From positions 1 through 46,599 of the forward strand of contig JAMPFS010000025.1 in assembly GCA_023664325.1 (NCBI GenBank): a stretch of 46,599 nucleotides of DNA, written 5' to 3'. Position 1 is the first letter of the stretch; each line of letters begins with the position of its first letter. Under the pieces are notes generated by a model, which was given only the letters and a program-made list of their open reading frames with translations, searched no databases and was not told the DNA's origin. A program made the translations under genes and the position numbers. Below, in pieces: positions 32,851 to 42,250 of the stretch. The DNA is from Clostridium sp. (GTDB lineage Bacteria; Bacillota; Clostridia; Lachnospirales; Lachnospiraceae).

Positions 32851-34764
32851 CTATTCCTCTACCGTTTTCTTCAATACGCCTAACAAAACTGCGCTGACAA
32901 CTGTACCAATCACTAAGGAGAGCAGGTAGAAGATTGCATTTCCCACTACCGGAAATACGAAGATTCCACCATGCGGCGCCATTAAGGTACAATTAAATGC
33001 CATAGACAGTCCACCCGAAGCGGCAGAGCCGACAATGCAGGCCGGCAGTACGTGCAGCGGATCGGAAGCTGCAAACGGAATCGCGCCCTCTGTAATGAAT
33101 GCCAGACCCATGACAAAATTCGTGGAACCGGACTTTCTCTCCTCTGCCGTAAACTTTTTCTTAAACAGTAAGGTTGCAAGAGCGATTGCACAAGGAGGAA
33201 CCATGCCGCCAATCATAACCGCTGCCATGATATTATAATTGCCCGCTGCAATGGATGCTATTCCGAATGCATATGCCGCCTTGTTGAACGGGCCTCCCAT
33301 GTCAATTGCCATCATTCCCGCTACAATCACGCCAAGCAATACGCTGCTGACGCCGCTCATAGATGCCAGACCATTATTTAACGCTGTATTAATCACCCCT
33401 ACAATTGGTTCAATCACATAATTCATCGCCAGCCCACAGATTAAGATACCAAATACCGGATAAATCAGAACCGGTTTAATGCCATCCAAAGACTTTGGAA
33501 GCTTTTCACAAGCCTTCATCAACAGCTTTACAATATAGCCTGCCAGAAAACCTGCTGCCAATGCGCCTAAGAAACCGGATTTGCCGCCTGCCGCAATCGC
33601 ACCGCCTAAAATACCAACGGCAAGACCCGGACGGTCTGCAATACTCATGGCAATAAAACCTGCCAAAATCGGCAGCATATAATTAAATGCCGTGCCGCCA
33701 ATGCCCTTAAACAATGCGGCAGCCGGTGTGATCGTACCAAAGTTGGCACGCTCTGCCTCACTCAGTGCGTTGATATCTACCAAAAGACCATCCAACAGGA
33801 AAGAAATGGCAATCAGGATACCGCCGCCTACCACAAACGGAAGCATATGGGATACACCATTCATCAAATGTTTATAGAGTTGGTGACCTACACTGCCACT
33901 CGCAGCAGCACTGCTTTGCTCCCCGTCACCTGCGCCGTGATACAGCGGAGCATCTCCTGCCATTGCCCTCTCAATCAACTGATCCGCTTTGCTGATTCCA
34001 TCCGAAACAGGCACCTCAATCAGTTTCTTGCCATCAAAACGTCCCATCGGAACTTTTGTATCCGCAGCTACAATAATGCAGTCTGCCTCTGCGATCTCCT
34101 CTGCCGTCAGCACATTCTTGGCACCGCCGGAGCCTCTGGTCTCCACCTTCACAAAGCAGCCATTTGCCTTCGCACTCTTCTCAATTGCTTCTGCCGCCAT
34201 AAAGGTGTGGGCAATTCCGGTCGGACAGCCGGTAACCGCCAATATTTTCTTCTGTCCGCTCTCTGCTGCCTGTGTGGTCTGCGCAGTTTCCGTCTCATTT
34301 GCATCTTTTTCTTCTTCTGCATCATCAATGACTTTCAAAAATGCTTTTGCTGTTTTTGCAGCCTTCAATGCGCTGGTAAATTCCTCATGCATCAGCATGC
34401 CTGATAACTTACTTAAAATATCAATATGCGCAGATCCGCTTTGTGGATTGGCGGCAATCAGGAACAGCAGATTGACCGGTTCGTCATCCAATGCCTCATA
34501 CTCCACGCCTTCCGGAATCACCATGGCAATCAGGCTCGGCTTGGTTACCGCCCCGCAGCGACCATGCGGAATGGCAATTCCATCCCCGACGCCAGTCGTG
34601 CTTTCCTCCTCTCTCGCAAATACCGCTGCCAGATATTCCTCCTTGTCAGTGATTACCCCCTGTTTTGCCATCAAATCAACAGCCTGCCGGAGTACATCCT
34701 GCTTATCCGCTGCCTTCACCTGCAGATCCACAGCATTTTCTGATAATAAATCTGTAATCTTCAT
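32851..34764 (-). CDS. fruA: Fructose PTS transporter, EIIABC
   Basis: Imports fructose and phosphorylates it to fructose 1-phosphate. Domain order is IIA (residues 1-145, active His67 in AIPHGRC), IIB (about 170-270, phosphorylated Cys in VTGCPTGIAHTF) and IIC (about 295-630) with eight or more membrane segments. A Glu- and Thr-rich linker joins IIA to IIB. The 637 residues match the usual EIIABC fructose type. The start is set at the ATG at 34764 because AGGAGGAA lies seven bases upstream; a GTG two codons earlier is too close. It follows fruK after 66 bases. Control is probably by FruR and by the operator ahead of fruK. Confidence 0.96.
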   Translation of the reverse strand: MKITDLLSENAVDLQVKAADKQDVLRQAVDLMAKQGVITDKEEYLAAVFAREEESTTGVGDGIAIPHGRCGAVTKPSLIAMVIPEGVEYEALDDEPVNLLFLIAANPQSGSAHIDILSKLSGMLMHEEFTSALKAAKTAKAFLKVIDDAEEEKDANETETAQTTQAAESGQKKILAVTGCPTGIAHTFMAAEAIEKSAKANGCFVKVETRGSGGAKNVLTAEEIAEADCIIVAADTKVPMGRFDGKKLIEVPVSDGISKADQLIERAMAGDAPLYHGAGDGEQSSAAASGSVGHQLYKHLMNGVSHMLPFVVGGGILIAISFLLDGLLVDINALSEAERANFGTITPAAALFKGIGGTAFNYMLPILAGFIAMSIADRPGLAVGILGGAIAAGGKSGFLGALAAGFLAGYIVKLLMKACEKLPKSLDGIKPVLIYPVFGILICGLAMNYVIEPIVGVINTALNNGLASMSGVSSVLLGVIVAGMMAIDMGGPFNKAAYAFGIASIAAGNYNIMAAVMIGGMVPPCAIALATLLFKKKFTAEERKSGSTNFVMGLAFITEGAIPFAASDPLHVLPACIVGSAASGGLSMAFNCTLMAPHGGIFVFPVVGNAIFYLLSLVIGTVVSAVLLGVLKKTVEE

Positions 34765-34829
34765 ACGCACTTCCTCCTATCTCTTTTATTGTATTCATGA
34801 TACGATACATTATCGCTATCGGTAATGCA

Positions 34830-35750
34830 TCAATTGGTGACGTTTTTTGCAAGATTTCGATATACAGCTTCAACTTCTTCTTTCGTTGCAAGATTTTCCG
34901 AAAATGCACTTGCGCTTCCGCAGGAAATACCGGTATAGAATGCATTTTCATAATTTTGCTCCGTCAGGTATCCATAGATAAAACCTGCCACCATGGAATC
35001 CCCTGCGCCAACGGAATTAACGACTTTGCCCTTTGGCGCCGGACTTTGGTAAGTCGTTCCATCCTCCGCCACTAAAACTGCGCCATCCCCAGCCATGGAA
35101 ACCAATACATTTCTTGCCCCCCGCTCCTGCAGTTTCTTTGCATAGGTGACAACCTCCTCCCGACTGGTAAGTTCCACGCCGAAAATCTCACCAAGTTCAA
35201 AATTGTTTGGTTTGATTACAAACGGATGATACTCCAATACATTGCAAAGCAAATCCTTTGTGGCATCCACGGCAATCATGATATTTTTTCCCTGCAGCCT
35301 CTTCATGATATCCCGGTAAATCGTTTCCGGAAGCACCGCCGGAATCGAACCCGCTAACACGAGCACATCCCCATCCTTCAGCAAATCTATCTTTGCCATA
35401 AACTGAGAAAGACTTGCCTCATCAAGATCGGGACCGATACCGTTAATCTCGCTTTCCTCATTGGATCGAAGCTTTACATTGATGCGTGACATGCCGTTTC
35501 CTGCCATAATAAAATCCGTGTCAATCTCCTGCTCCGCCAGCCTCCGCTTAATCTCTTCCCCGGTAAACCCGGCAACAAAGCCAAGCGCAGTACTTGCCAT
35601 TCCCAGGTTTTTCAACACAATCGACACATTAATCCCTTTTCCACCCGGCAGCACCAGTTCCTTCTTCGTCCGATTTACTTTGCCAACAGTAAAATCCTGT
35701 ACCGTCACAATGTAATCCAATGACGGATTAAATGTAACCGTGTAAATCAT
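34830..35750 (-). CDS. fruK: 1-phosphofructokinase
   Basis: Phosphorylates fructose 1-phosphate to fructose 1,6-bisphosphate with ATP, linking fruA to glycolysis. PfkB-family signatures are present: VLPGGKGINVSIVLKNLG near residue 35 and the catalytic GAGDSMVAGF near residue 245 with its Asp. The opening TVTFNPSLDYIV is typical of FruK/LacC. The start is set at the ATG at 35750, seven bases after AAGGAGG; the ATG at 35756 abuts that site. It is the first gene of the fruK-fruA operon and stands divergent from fruR. Confidence 0.95.
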   Translation of the reverse strand: MIYTVTFNPSLDYIVTVQDFTVGKVNRTKKELVLPGGKGINVSIVLKNLGMASTALGFVAGFTGEEIKRRLAEQEIDTDFIMAGNGMSRINVKLRSNEESEINGIGPDLDEASLSQFMAKIDLLKDGDVLVLAGSIPAVLPETIYRDIMKRLQGKNIMIAVDATKDLLCNVLEYHPFVIKPNNFELGEIFGVELTSREEVVTYAKKLQERGARNVLVSMAGDGAVLVAEDGTTYQSPAPKGKVVNSVGAGDSMVAGFIYGYLTEQNYENAFYTGISCGSASAFSENLATKEEVEAVYRNLAKNVTN

Positions 35751-35762
35751 TTCCATTCCTCC

Positions 35763-35830
35763 TTTTTGATATTTTTTGAACGTTTTTGATTTATATTGAA
35801 TATTATATCATGCATTTTCACATCTGTCAA
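35763..35830 (-). promoter_or_regulatory. fruK promoter with four 10-bp-spaced operator repeats
   Basis: On the minus strand TTGACA (35830-35825), 17 bp and TATAAT (35807-35802) are a perfect consensus promoter. From the transcription start to the ribosome site run four repeats with starts at 35763, 35773, 35783 and 35793. Three read TCAAAAA and one TCAATAT on the minus strand, at exactly 10-bp steps. Their position suits a DeoR-type repressor, presumably FruR. Confidence 0.85.
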
Positions 35831-35919
35831 TCACTTCCAATCATTTTCATTCAAAAAGAAACAATTTTTTCGTTATTTTATATTCTTATGATACTTCACG
35901 ACTTCTATGCCCTCATTCA

Positions 35920-35948
35920 TTGACATTTCTGCAAAAAAAGTCTATAAT
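35920..35948 (+). promoter_or_regulatory. fruR promoter
   Basis: TTGACA (35920-35925), 17 bp and TATAAT (35943-35948) on the plus strand are a perfect sigma-A consensus about 80 bases ahead of fruR. The 10-bp repeats of the fruK side are not seen next to it. Confidence 0.8.
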
Positions 35949-36029
35949 CCCATTCAAAATACGTCACAATCCATCATCCTGTAAAAGTCTAACCGCATTT
36001 AATATAAATCATTCAGAAAGGAATCAATT

Positions 36030-36773
36030 ATGTTATCAGAAGAAAGAAAACAACAAATATGCAATTATGTGAATACACAAAATGCAGTTACCGTACAAGA
36101 GTTAATGAAAAATCTCGGTGCCTCAGAAGCCACCATCCGGAGGGACTTAAATGAATTGCACAGACGCGGACTGCTTTTTAAGGTACGCGGTGGAGCCGTT
36201 GCCCTGACCCAGCAGATTAAATCAGACTATACGATCGCTGCCAGACAGGACATTAACCAGAAAGAGAAGATCAATATTGCCCGTTATGCCGCAACGCTTA
36301 TTCAGCCAAATGATTTGGTCTTTCTGGATGCCGGAACCACAACGTCCTATCTGATTGACTATCTGGATGTGCCGAATGTCACGTTTGTGACAAATGCCAT
36401 TGTCCACGCAAAAAAATTAAGCAGCAAGAACTATCCGGTCTATTTAACAGGCGGACAGTTAAAATCCACCACCGAGGCATTAATCGGCTCCCAATGTTAC
36501 TCTGCCCTCCTACAATACCAGTTCTCCATTGGTTTTTTCGGCACCAATGCCGTCAATCACGCTGACGGCTTTACGACACCCGACCCGGAAGAAGCAAAAA
36601 TAAAAGAGTGCGCCATTACACACACTCTTTCCCCATATGTTTTATGCGATCACAGCAAATTTGATCTCACCGCCCCGGTGCGTTTTGCCGACTACCAGCA
36701 GGCATGCATTATCGCAGCAGGTAATATACCACAGGCATATCGCAAGGATCCAACCATCATCCAGCTGTCTTAG
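36030..36773 (+). CDS. fruR: DeoR-family transcriptional regulator of fructose genes
   Basis: Probable repressor of fruK-fruA. The N-terminal DeoR-type winged HTH (residues 5-60: VTVQELMKNLGASEATIRRDLNEL, then RRGLLFKVRGGAV) is followed by the sugar-phosphate effector domain of the DeoR family (FLDAGTTTSYLIDYL, VTNAIVHAKKL, GFTTPDPEEA). The natural effector is expected to be fructose 1-phosphate, by family. The 247 residues are a normal size. AAAGGAAT precedes the ATG at 36030. It is divergent from fruK and 24 bases from the end of the convergent C39-type gene, with a weak hairpin (36774-36790) between. Confidence 0.88.
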   Translation: MLSEERKQQICNYVNTQNAVTVQELMKNLGASEATIRRDLNELHRRGLLFKVRGGAVALTQQIKSDYTIAARQDINQKEKINIARYAATLIQPNDLVFLDAGTTTSYLIDYLDVPNVTFVTNAIVHAKKLSSKNYPVYLTGGQLKSTTEALIGSQCYSALLQYQFSIGFFGTNAVNHADGFTTPDPEEAKIKECAITHTLSPYVLCDHSKFDLTAPVRFADYQQACIIAAGNIPQAYRKDPTIIQLS

Positions 36774-36796
36774 TCTGCCATCCCGGCAGATTGCGG

Positions 36797-37882
36797 TTAA
36801 TATTTATAAAACACCCATAAATTGCTGATCTGTTCTTCCAATACACTATAATCCCAAAGCATGTTGCTCCGGCTGATACTGTTCGGATCATTCACCCGGA
36901 TTTTTCCATCCTCCATTCCTGCCAGTACGATAAAATGTCCCTCTGTGGTAAAATCTCCCGCATGTACACTGCATATAATGGGATGCCCTGCTTCTAATTC
37001 AGATACGATATTACTCTCCATCAATGAGATTTCCCGACCGTATACGCCCCATTGCTGTCCGCCCTCCGTCATCAGGCTCCATGCCGTTCCTGTTCCCTCC
37101 ACATAAAACCCATTTTGCATTGCATAACTCGCTATCACATCCGGTTTGGCAGCCTTATTTCCCGTAAGCCCCACAATAATCATGGACATACAGGTTGGCG
37201 CACAGCCGGTAAGCGCAATCATATTGTTTTCTCCGTACGCAGCATATCCCCATCTTTTATCCCATTGCAGCAGATGCGGTATTCCTGCCTGTAACTCCTG
37301 CTGTGTCAGTTCCCCTGCTGTCATCCCCGCATTTTCAGGGTAGCCCTTTACAAAGTCTATCATTTCCGGGTTATTACAAAGGGCAGCTAAAAGATCTTCC
37401 GGGTATTTGTCCATGTTCTCATATACCTCAGAAAAACCCGGATATTCTCCCGCAAGTTCTGCCAGCCTTTCCTTCATCTCATCTCCTTCAAAAACCTGCG
37501 GCGCTTTTATATCGTACCATAGCGTCTTCATATCATCACTTAAAAGTTTTGCCGCAAAACTTCTGCCCGCTCCTGCCTTCGGCATAAATGCCTCCACAGC
37601 CAATCCCACTACCTTCAAAATGGCAAATACCATCACTGTCAACAAAACTGCCAAAAGAAGAAGTCTGCCCGCCACTCTTTTGATACGTCTCCACCTTGCA
37701 ATACGTTTTCTTCTTTTCTTCATCCTGATACGTTCCTCTATACTCACAGGTCTTTTGTAAGTCGGTTTCCTCCTTATCTGTCCTCCCTCTCCATAGACCC
37801 CACGCCCCGCAGCATATACTGATTTTACCGGCAGCTGTTCAAAACCCTTCCCTGCTGTCAACTCTATATCCATCTTGTTCAT
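36797..37882 (-). CDS. Membrane-anchored C39-type peptidase-like protein
   Basis: A 361-residue protein. A basic N-terminal part (residues 1-75, rich in Arg and Lys) precedes one membrane segment (about 78-100, GRLLLLAVLLTVMVFAI), then a spacer and a papain-like C39 domain from about 205. Its expected catalytic residues are visible: Cys in LTGCAPTCMSM, His in GHFIVLAG and Asp or Asn in VNDPNS. The domain is of the C39_2 type, which is not tied to bacteriocin transporters. The start is uncertain: ATG at 37882 (AGGGAAAGGG before it), 37873, or the longer 37906. The substrate is unknown; wall proteins are a guess. Confidence 0.82.
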   Translation of the reverse strand: MNKMDIELTAGKGFEQLPVKSVYAAGRGVYGEGGQIRRKPTYKRPVSIEERIRMKKRRKRIARWRRIKRVAGRLLLLAVLLTVMVFAILKVVGLAVEAFMPKAGAGRSFAAKLLSDDMKTLWYDIKAPQVFEGDEMKERLAELAGEYPGFSEVYENMDKYPEDLLAALCNNPEMIDFVKGYPENAGMTAGELTQQELQAGIPHLLQWDKRWGYAAYGENNMIALTGCAPTCMSMIIVGLTGNKAAKPDVIASYAMQNGFYVEGTGTAWSLMTEGGQQWGVYGREISLMESNIVSELEAGHPIICSVHAGDFTTEGHFIVLAGMEDGKIRVNDPNSISRSNMLWDYSVLEEQISNLWVFYKY

Positions 37883-38061
37883 CCCTTTCCCTATGTTCAA
37901 TTTCATCCACTATGCGATTTGTCTTCCCACCCTCGCAGTTCTTCCCGGAGGTTTCTTTCATTACTTTTATGAAAACATTTTTGTGTATATTCTTTGTAAC
38001 AGAAACGTATCTTTTTTGTATCATCTGTTTTTGCATATAGAAAAAGGGAAGTTTCCCTACT

Positions 38062-38109
38062 AAAAAAGCGTTTCGCCCTGATACTGCAATCGTATCAAAA
38101 CAAAACGCT
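38062..38109 (-). terminator. Terminator of the chemoreceptor-like gene
   Basis: On the minus strand outer arms AGCGTTT/AAACGCT (38109-38103 and 38073-38067) enclose an inner TGATAC/GTATCA hairpin and are followed by TTTTTT. It lies 36 bases past the stop. Confidence 0.85.
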
Positions 38110-38144
38110 GATTTTAAAAAATACCCGATTTTATAATCTTTTAC

Positions 38145-38951
38145 CTATTCCTCCAACTGGTCTGCCAATGCCATTGTCTGTTCAAGAATCTCTTTGATAT
38201 CATTAATACTGTCTCTGTGTTCCTTTGCCACCCCATTTGCCTCTTTGATAGATGCGATAATGGCATGTAAATGTTCCCCGATCACATTAAGAGTTTTCTT
38301 GATTTCAGATGCGGAACTTCCACTTTCATTGGCAAGTTTTCCCATCTCTGTTGCCACCACTGCAAACCCACGTCCTGCCTCACCGCTTCTGGCAGCTTCA
38401 ATGGATGCATTGAGCGCTAAAATATTAGAACGGGATGCATTGCCGCTGACCTTATTCACAACACCTGCTGCGCCATTTACATCCTTTTCGATATCTGATG
38501 TCATATGGTTCATCTCTGTCAGCATATCAAACAGATTTTCTAACCCGCCAACGATATCCTGTAAGGAACTGTTCACCTCACCAACTGACTTCTGGAACTG
38601 TGTGGCAATCTCATGTACCTTCTCCTTGTCATCCACAGAATAGGTGCTGATCACACAGCCTACTATCTCTGTACCGTCCTTAATCGGAACCAGATTTCCC
38701 TCCATTGCCATTCCAACCGCTTCCTTTGGAAGAATATTGTGTTTGGGTCTCCCGGTTCTCATCACTTCATCAAAGGCGCCTGTCGGATCTATAAATTTAC
38801 TTCCAACCTCCAACGATGGCGGAATGGATGGTGGCATTGAAAAGCCCCGTATAATGCCATCTCTGTCTATTACGGACACCACTGTATCTCTATCACCCAA
38901 AAGACGAATAACTTCTAAATTATCAATAATCTCCTGTAACTTATCATTCAT
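38145..38951 (-). CDS. Soluble methyl-accepting chemotaxis-like protein
   Basis: A 268-residue protein with no membrane segment. The N-terminal 110 residues resemble a PAS-like sensory domain (TVVSVIDRDGIIRGF, then LVPIKDGTEIVGCVIST). The rest is a chemoreceptor signalling helix pair with a recognisable hairpin tip (NILALNASIEAARSGEAGRGFAVVA, about residues 180-205). At this length the coiled coil is short, so it may be a minimal cytoplasmic receptor. AGGGA lies before the ATG at 38951. It follows the histidine kinase gene after 44 bases and shares its strand, so they may form a unit. The ligand is unknown. Confidence 0.9.
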   Translation of the reverse strand: MNDKLQEIIDNLEVIRLLGDRDTVVSVIDRDGIIRGFSMPPSIPPSLEVGSKFIDPTGAFDEVMRTGRPKHNILPKEAVGMAMEGNLVPIKDGTEIVGCVISTYSVDDKEKVHEIATQFQKSVGEVNSSLQDIVGGLENLFDMLTEMNHMTSDIEKDVNGAAGVVNKVSGNASRSNILALNASIEAARSGEAGRGFAVVATEMGKLANESGSSASEIKKTLNVIGEHLHAIIASIKEANGVAKEHRDSINDIKEILEQTMALADQLEE

Positions 38952-38995
38952 GTCTGTATCCCTCCATTGTTTTTTACTTGAACATGCCGAAAAGC

Positions 38996-41900
38996 TTAGC
39001 CAAATACATCACGCAAAGTATTTAACAACACCGTAACATCAATCGGTTTTGCTATATGTCCATTCATGCCACACCTTAAAGCTTCCTGCCGGTCTTCTTC
39101 AAAGGCATTTGCAGACATGGCAAAAATTGGTATGGAGGACACTTCCGGATTTTCCAGCCTCCGAATTGCTTTCGTTGCTTCATAACCATCCATCACCGGC
39201 ATCTGAATATCCATAAGCACCAGTTGATAATAACCTGGTTCTGCCTCATTTAACATATCCAAAGCAACCTTGCCATTCTCGGCAACCTCCACCGAAAATC
39301 CTGCTTCTGTCAAAATCGCCACTGCAATTTCCTGGTTTATTTCAATATCTTCCACCAGCAAAATATGCCCCTTATAAATTTTTTCCGGCTTCCTTGTTTC
39401 CTGTTCTTTCTCATCCTCCTTATGTATGACGGATTCCAGGCAATCCCGTAACTCCGGTAAAATTGGCAGTACACTGCAAAATGTATCCACACCTGCTTTT
39501 TGTGCCTCAGTCCGTATATCAGACCAGTCATATGCAGTCATAACAATAACCGATTCCTTCTCACCCAGCTCCTTTTTAATTCTTCGCACAACCTCAATAC
39601 CGTTCCGGTCATCCACCTGCCACTCAATAATGTATGTATGGTAACCGTCTCCTTCCCCGCTCGCCTGACGGGTACGAAGTACCGCTTCCTCTCCGGACGA
39701 TGCCTGCTCCGGATGCATGCCAAGCTGCCGAAGCATACTGGATACATTCTCACAAATTCCGGCATTTGCTGACACGACCAGCGCCTTTTTATTCTCAAGT
39801 TCCGGTATCGCTAACGATTTTCTTCCCTCTTCATGCAAACGGAACGTAAAGGCAACTTTGATTTCCGTTCCTTTGCCCTTCTCACTTTCCACCCCAATCG
39901 TCCCGTGCATCATCTCGATGATATTCTTTGTAATTGCCATCCCCAAACCTGTTCCCTGAATCTTGCTGATTGTGGAATTTCGTTCTCTCTCAAAAGGTTC
40001 AAATATATGAGATACAAATTCTTTGCTCATGCCGATACCCGTATCTTTGATACAAATTTCATAATTTGCATACCCCTCCGGCGCTCCGGGCTTCTCTACA
40101 GCAGTTAAGTTGACACTTCCACCTGCTTCCGTATATTTGACTGCATTGCTTAAAAGATTCAACAGCACCTGATTCAGCCGCAGCTGGTCACAGTAAATAT
40201 ACTCATTTGAAATATTCTCCATATCACAATATAATTCAAGCTGTTTTTCACGAATATCAACCTGTACGATATTATACACGCCATATAAAATATCCAATAA
40301 ACTACATGGTTTTTCTTCCAGCTGTATTTTACCGCTTTCAATACGGCTCATATCTAAAATATCATTAATCAAATGCAGTAAATGTTTGCCTGATACTTTA
40401 ATTTTCTCAAGATATTCCTTAACCTGTTCCTGACAGTCTATATGCTCGCTCGCCAAATTCGTAAAACCGACAATTGCATTCATTGGCGTACGGATATCAT
40501 GGGACATATTAGACAGAAATGTACTCTTTGCCCTATTGGCTTTCTGGGCTTGTAAAAGCGCCTCCTCCAACATGCTCTTCTTCTCCATCTCATCCCGGAT
40601 TTCCTCATCTACACTGCGGATTCCTATTACAACACCCTGATTCTCATCCCATTTACCGACATATGCCGCTTTCATTTGGAAATATTTGATCTCACCTTCG
40701 CAAATTGTACGGTAATTAATATGATACGTCTTTTTTCCCGGCAATTCTTTTCTCAATCGCTCCTGTGAAACGGCATCTTTGACCATCTGCCGGTCATCCG
40801 GATAAACACAGTTTTCAATATAACGCCCCAAACCCTCTTCTAATAAAATATCTTTGGAAAACACAGATTCCATTACATGATTTGTACAATTTACCATACG
40901 GAGTGTATTTCCCATACCGGTTTCCAGATCAAAGAAACAGACAATATTGTAATCCATACCCAGCGTCTGAATCAGTTCCATCTGACGTTTCTCTCGCTTC
41001 ATATTCTCCTTTCTTTCCTGAATTTTCTGCGTTGTGCAATCCAAGAGAAAACGCTGATAGTACAATTCGCCATTTTCTTTTAACAGCTTCACATTGCCCA
41101 TTACATAGAGAATTTCGCCATCCGGATGCTGTACACGATACTCCACACTGACACTATCCCCTTCGTTTTTCAGCCTTTTGATGCTTGTCCGAAGTTTCTC
41201 CTTATCCTCATCCATAACAGATGGGGCAATCGTGTCAAAGTTTACCATCTCTTCCTTAGACTCATATCCCAAAATTTTTAACGCAGCATTGTTAATACTG
41301 ATAATGCGGGAGCCGTCAATTGTATGGCACAGCATACCACAATCCATCGTAGAAAAAATAGTTTCCAGCGTACGGTTTTTTTCAATTATTTCCTGCTCGT
41401 AGGCACGCTCCTTTGTGATATCAATTGCCACGCCCACCGTTCCCATTACACTCCCATCCAGATTATATAATGGTGACTTATAGGTTGTCAGCAGCTTCAT
41501 GCCCTCACCGCTTTTTACCTCCTCCTCGGAGATACAGGTCTGCCGCTTACGCATAACCTCCTGTTCGGATTCTATGCAGACAGGATCATCATATTCCGTA
41601 TCCCAGATATAAGCATGCCTGCGTCCTTCCACCTGTTCCTTCGTCTTATTGACGGTTTTGCAGAAGCTGTCATTCACTACTTCATGTACTCCATCTTTGT
41701 CCTTATACCAGATAAGATTCGGAGTACTGTTCATCATTGCCTCCCAAAAATGGTTGGTCTGCCAAAAGTCTTTGCTCATCTTGTATGTCTGCTGCCATCT
41801 CAAAAAACGGAATTTTATTTCCTCATCTGACATTGGCATCATCCAAACATCTTTTATTTGTGATAAGTCCGCTGTAATTTCTACAACCTGTTCCCGATTA

Positions 41901-42142
41901 GCAATCAAAATACATTCCGCATCTGCGCTCTTGCCCGCAGCTATCGTTTGAATCACTGCCTCTCCATCTAAATCGGATAAATCAACTAAAATCACATCCG
42001 CCTTTGCCAACAACCCCTCATCAATTTTGGTATCTTCCCAAAATTCATGCGTGAAATTCTCAAGTGGATTCATTTCCTTTATTGTATGAAATGCCTTGTT
42101 GCCAGCACCAATCAAATAAAAATGGATATAACAATGATACAT
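38996..42142 (-). CDS. Hybrid sensor histidine kinase with PAS domains and two receiver domains
   Basis: A 1048-residue soluble kinase. A receiver-like N-terminal domain (about 1-125) precedes PAS-type domains near 130-250, 255-380 and 395-525. The HisKA helix has the phospho-His in MSHDIRTPMN (about 544). The ATPase has the N box LLSNAVKYT, DTGIGM and GTGLGM (about 732). Two receiver domains follow. The first (about 785-905) reads IIEWQVDD where the phospho-Asp should be, so Glu replaces Asp and the conserved Lys is lost. The second keeps LVLMDIQMP (Asp about 977) and AKPID. No transmembrane segment is seen. The start is set at the ATG at 42142, with AAGGGGG ahead of it, instead of the longer frame to 42178. 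The response regulator partner is not in the window. Confidence 0.93.
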   Translation of the reverse strand: MYHCYIHFYLIGAGNKAFHTIKEMNPLENFTHEFWEDTKIDEGLLAKADVILVDLSDLDGEAVIQTIAAGKSADAECILIANREQVVEITADLSQIKDVWMMPMSDEEIKFRFLRWQQTYKMSKDFWQTNHFWEAMMNSTPNLIWYKDKDGVHEVVNDSFCKTVNKTKEQVEGRRHAYIWDTEYDDPVCIESEQEVMRKRQTCISEEEVKSGEGMKLLTTYKSPLYNLDGSVMGTVGVAIDITKERAYEQEIIEKNRTLETIFSTMDCGMLCHTIDGSRIISINNAALKILGYESKEEMVNFDTIAPSVMDEDKEKLRTSIKRLKNEGDSVSVEYRVQHPDGEILYVMGNVKLLKENGELYYQRFLLDCTTQKIQERKENMKREKRQMELIQTLGMDYNIVCFFDLETGMGNTLRMVNCTNHVMESVFSKDILLEEGLGRYIENCVYPDDRQMVKDAVSQERLRKELPGKKTYHINYRTICEGEIKYFQMKAAYVGKWDENQGVVIGIRSVDEEIRDEMEKKSMLEEALLQAQKANRAKSTFLSNMSHDIRTPMNAIVGFTNLASEHIDCQEQVKEYLEKIKVSGKHLLHLINDILDMSRIESGKIQLEEKPCSLLDILYGVYNIVQVDIREKQLELYCDMENISNEYIYCDQLRLNQVLLNLLSNAVKYTEAGGSVNLTAVEKPGAPEGYANYEICIKDTGIGMSKEFVSHIFEPFERERNSTISKIQGTGLGMAITKNIIEMMHGTIGVESEKGKGTEIKVAFTFRLHEEGRKSLAIPELENKKALVVSANAGICENVSSMLRQLGMHPEQASSGEEAVLRTRQASGEGDGYHTYIIEWQVDDRNGIEVVRRIKKELGEKESVIVMTAYDWSDIRTEAQKAGVDTFCSVLPILPELRDCLESVIHKEDEKEQETRKPEKIYKGHILLVEDIEINQEIAVAILTEAGFSVEVAENGKVALDMLNEAEPGYYQLVLMDIQMPVMDGYEATKAIRRLENPEVSSIPIFAMSANAFEEDRQEALRCGMNGHIAKPIDVTVLLNTLRDVFG

Positions 42143-42250
42143 AGCGATCCCCCTTACACTTTTATCGTTTGCATACATAACAATGATAGGATTAAAAAGA
42201 TTAGATCGGATACCTGTATCCTATCTATTCCTGCTATCGTTCTTCTGAAA

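Noticed and set aside
33989..34825. Long open frame of 278 codons on the plus strand opposite fruA
   Set aside because: It lies wholly antisense to a complete, well-recognised EIIABC gene, has low-complexity Ser/Ala-rich composition and no ribosome site.
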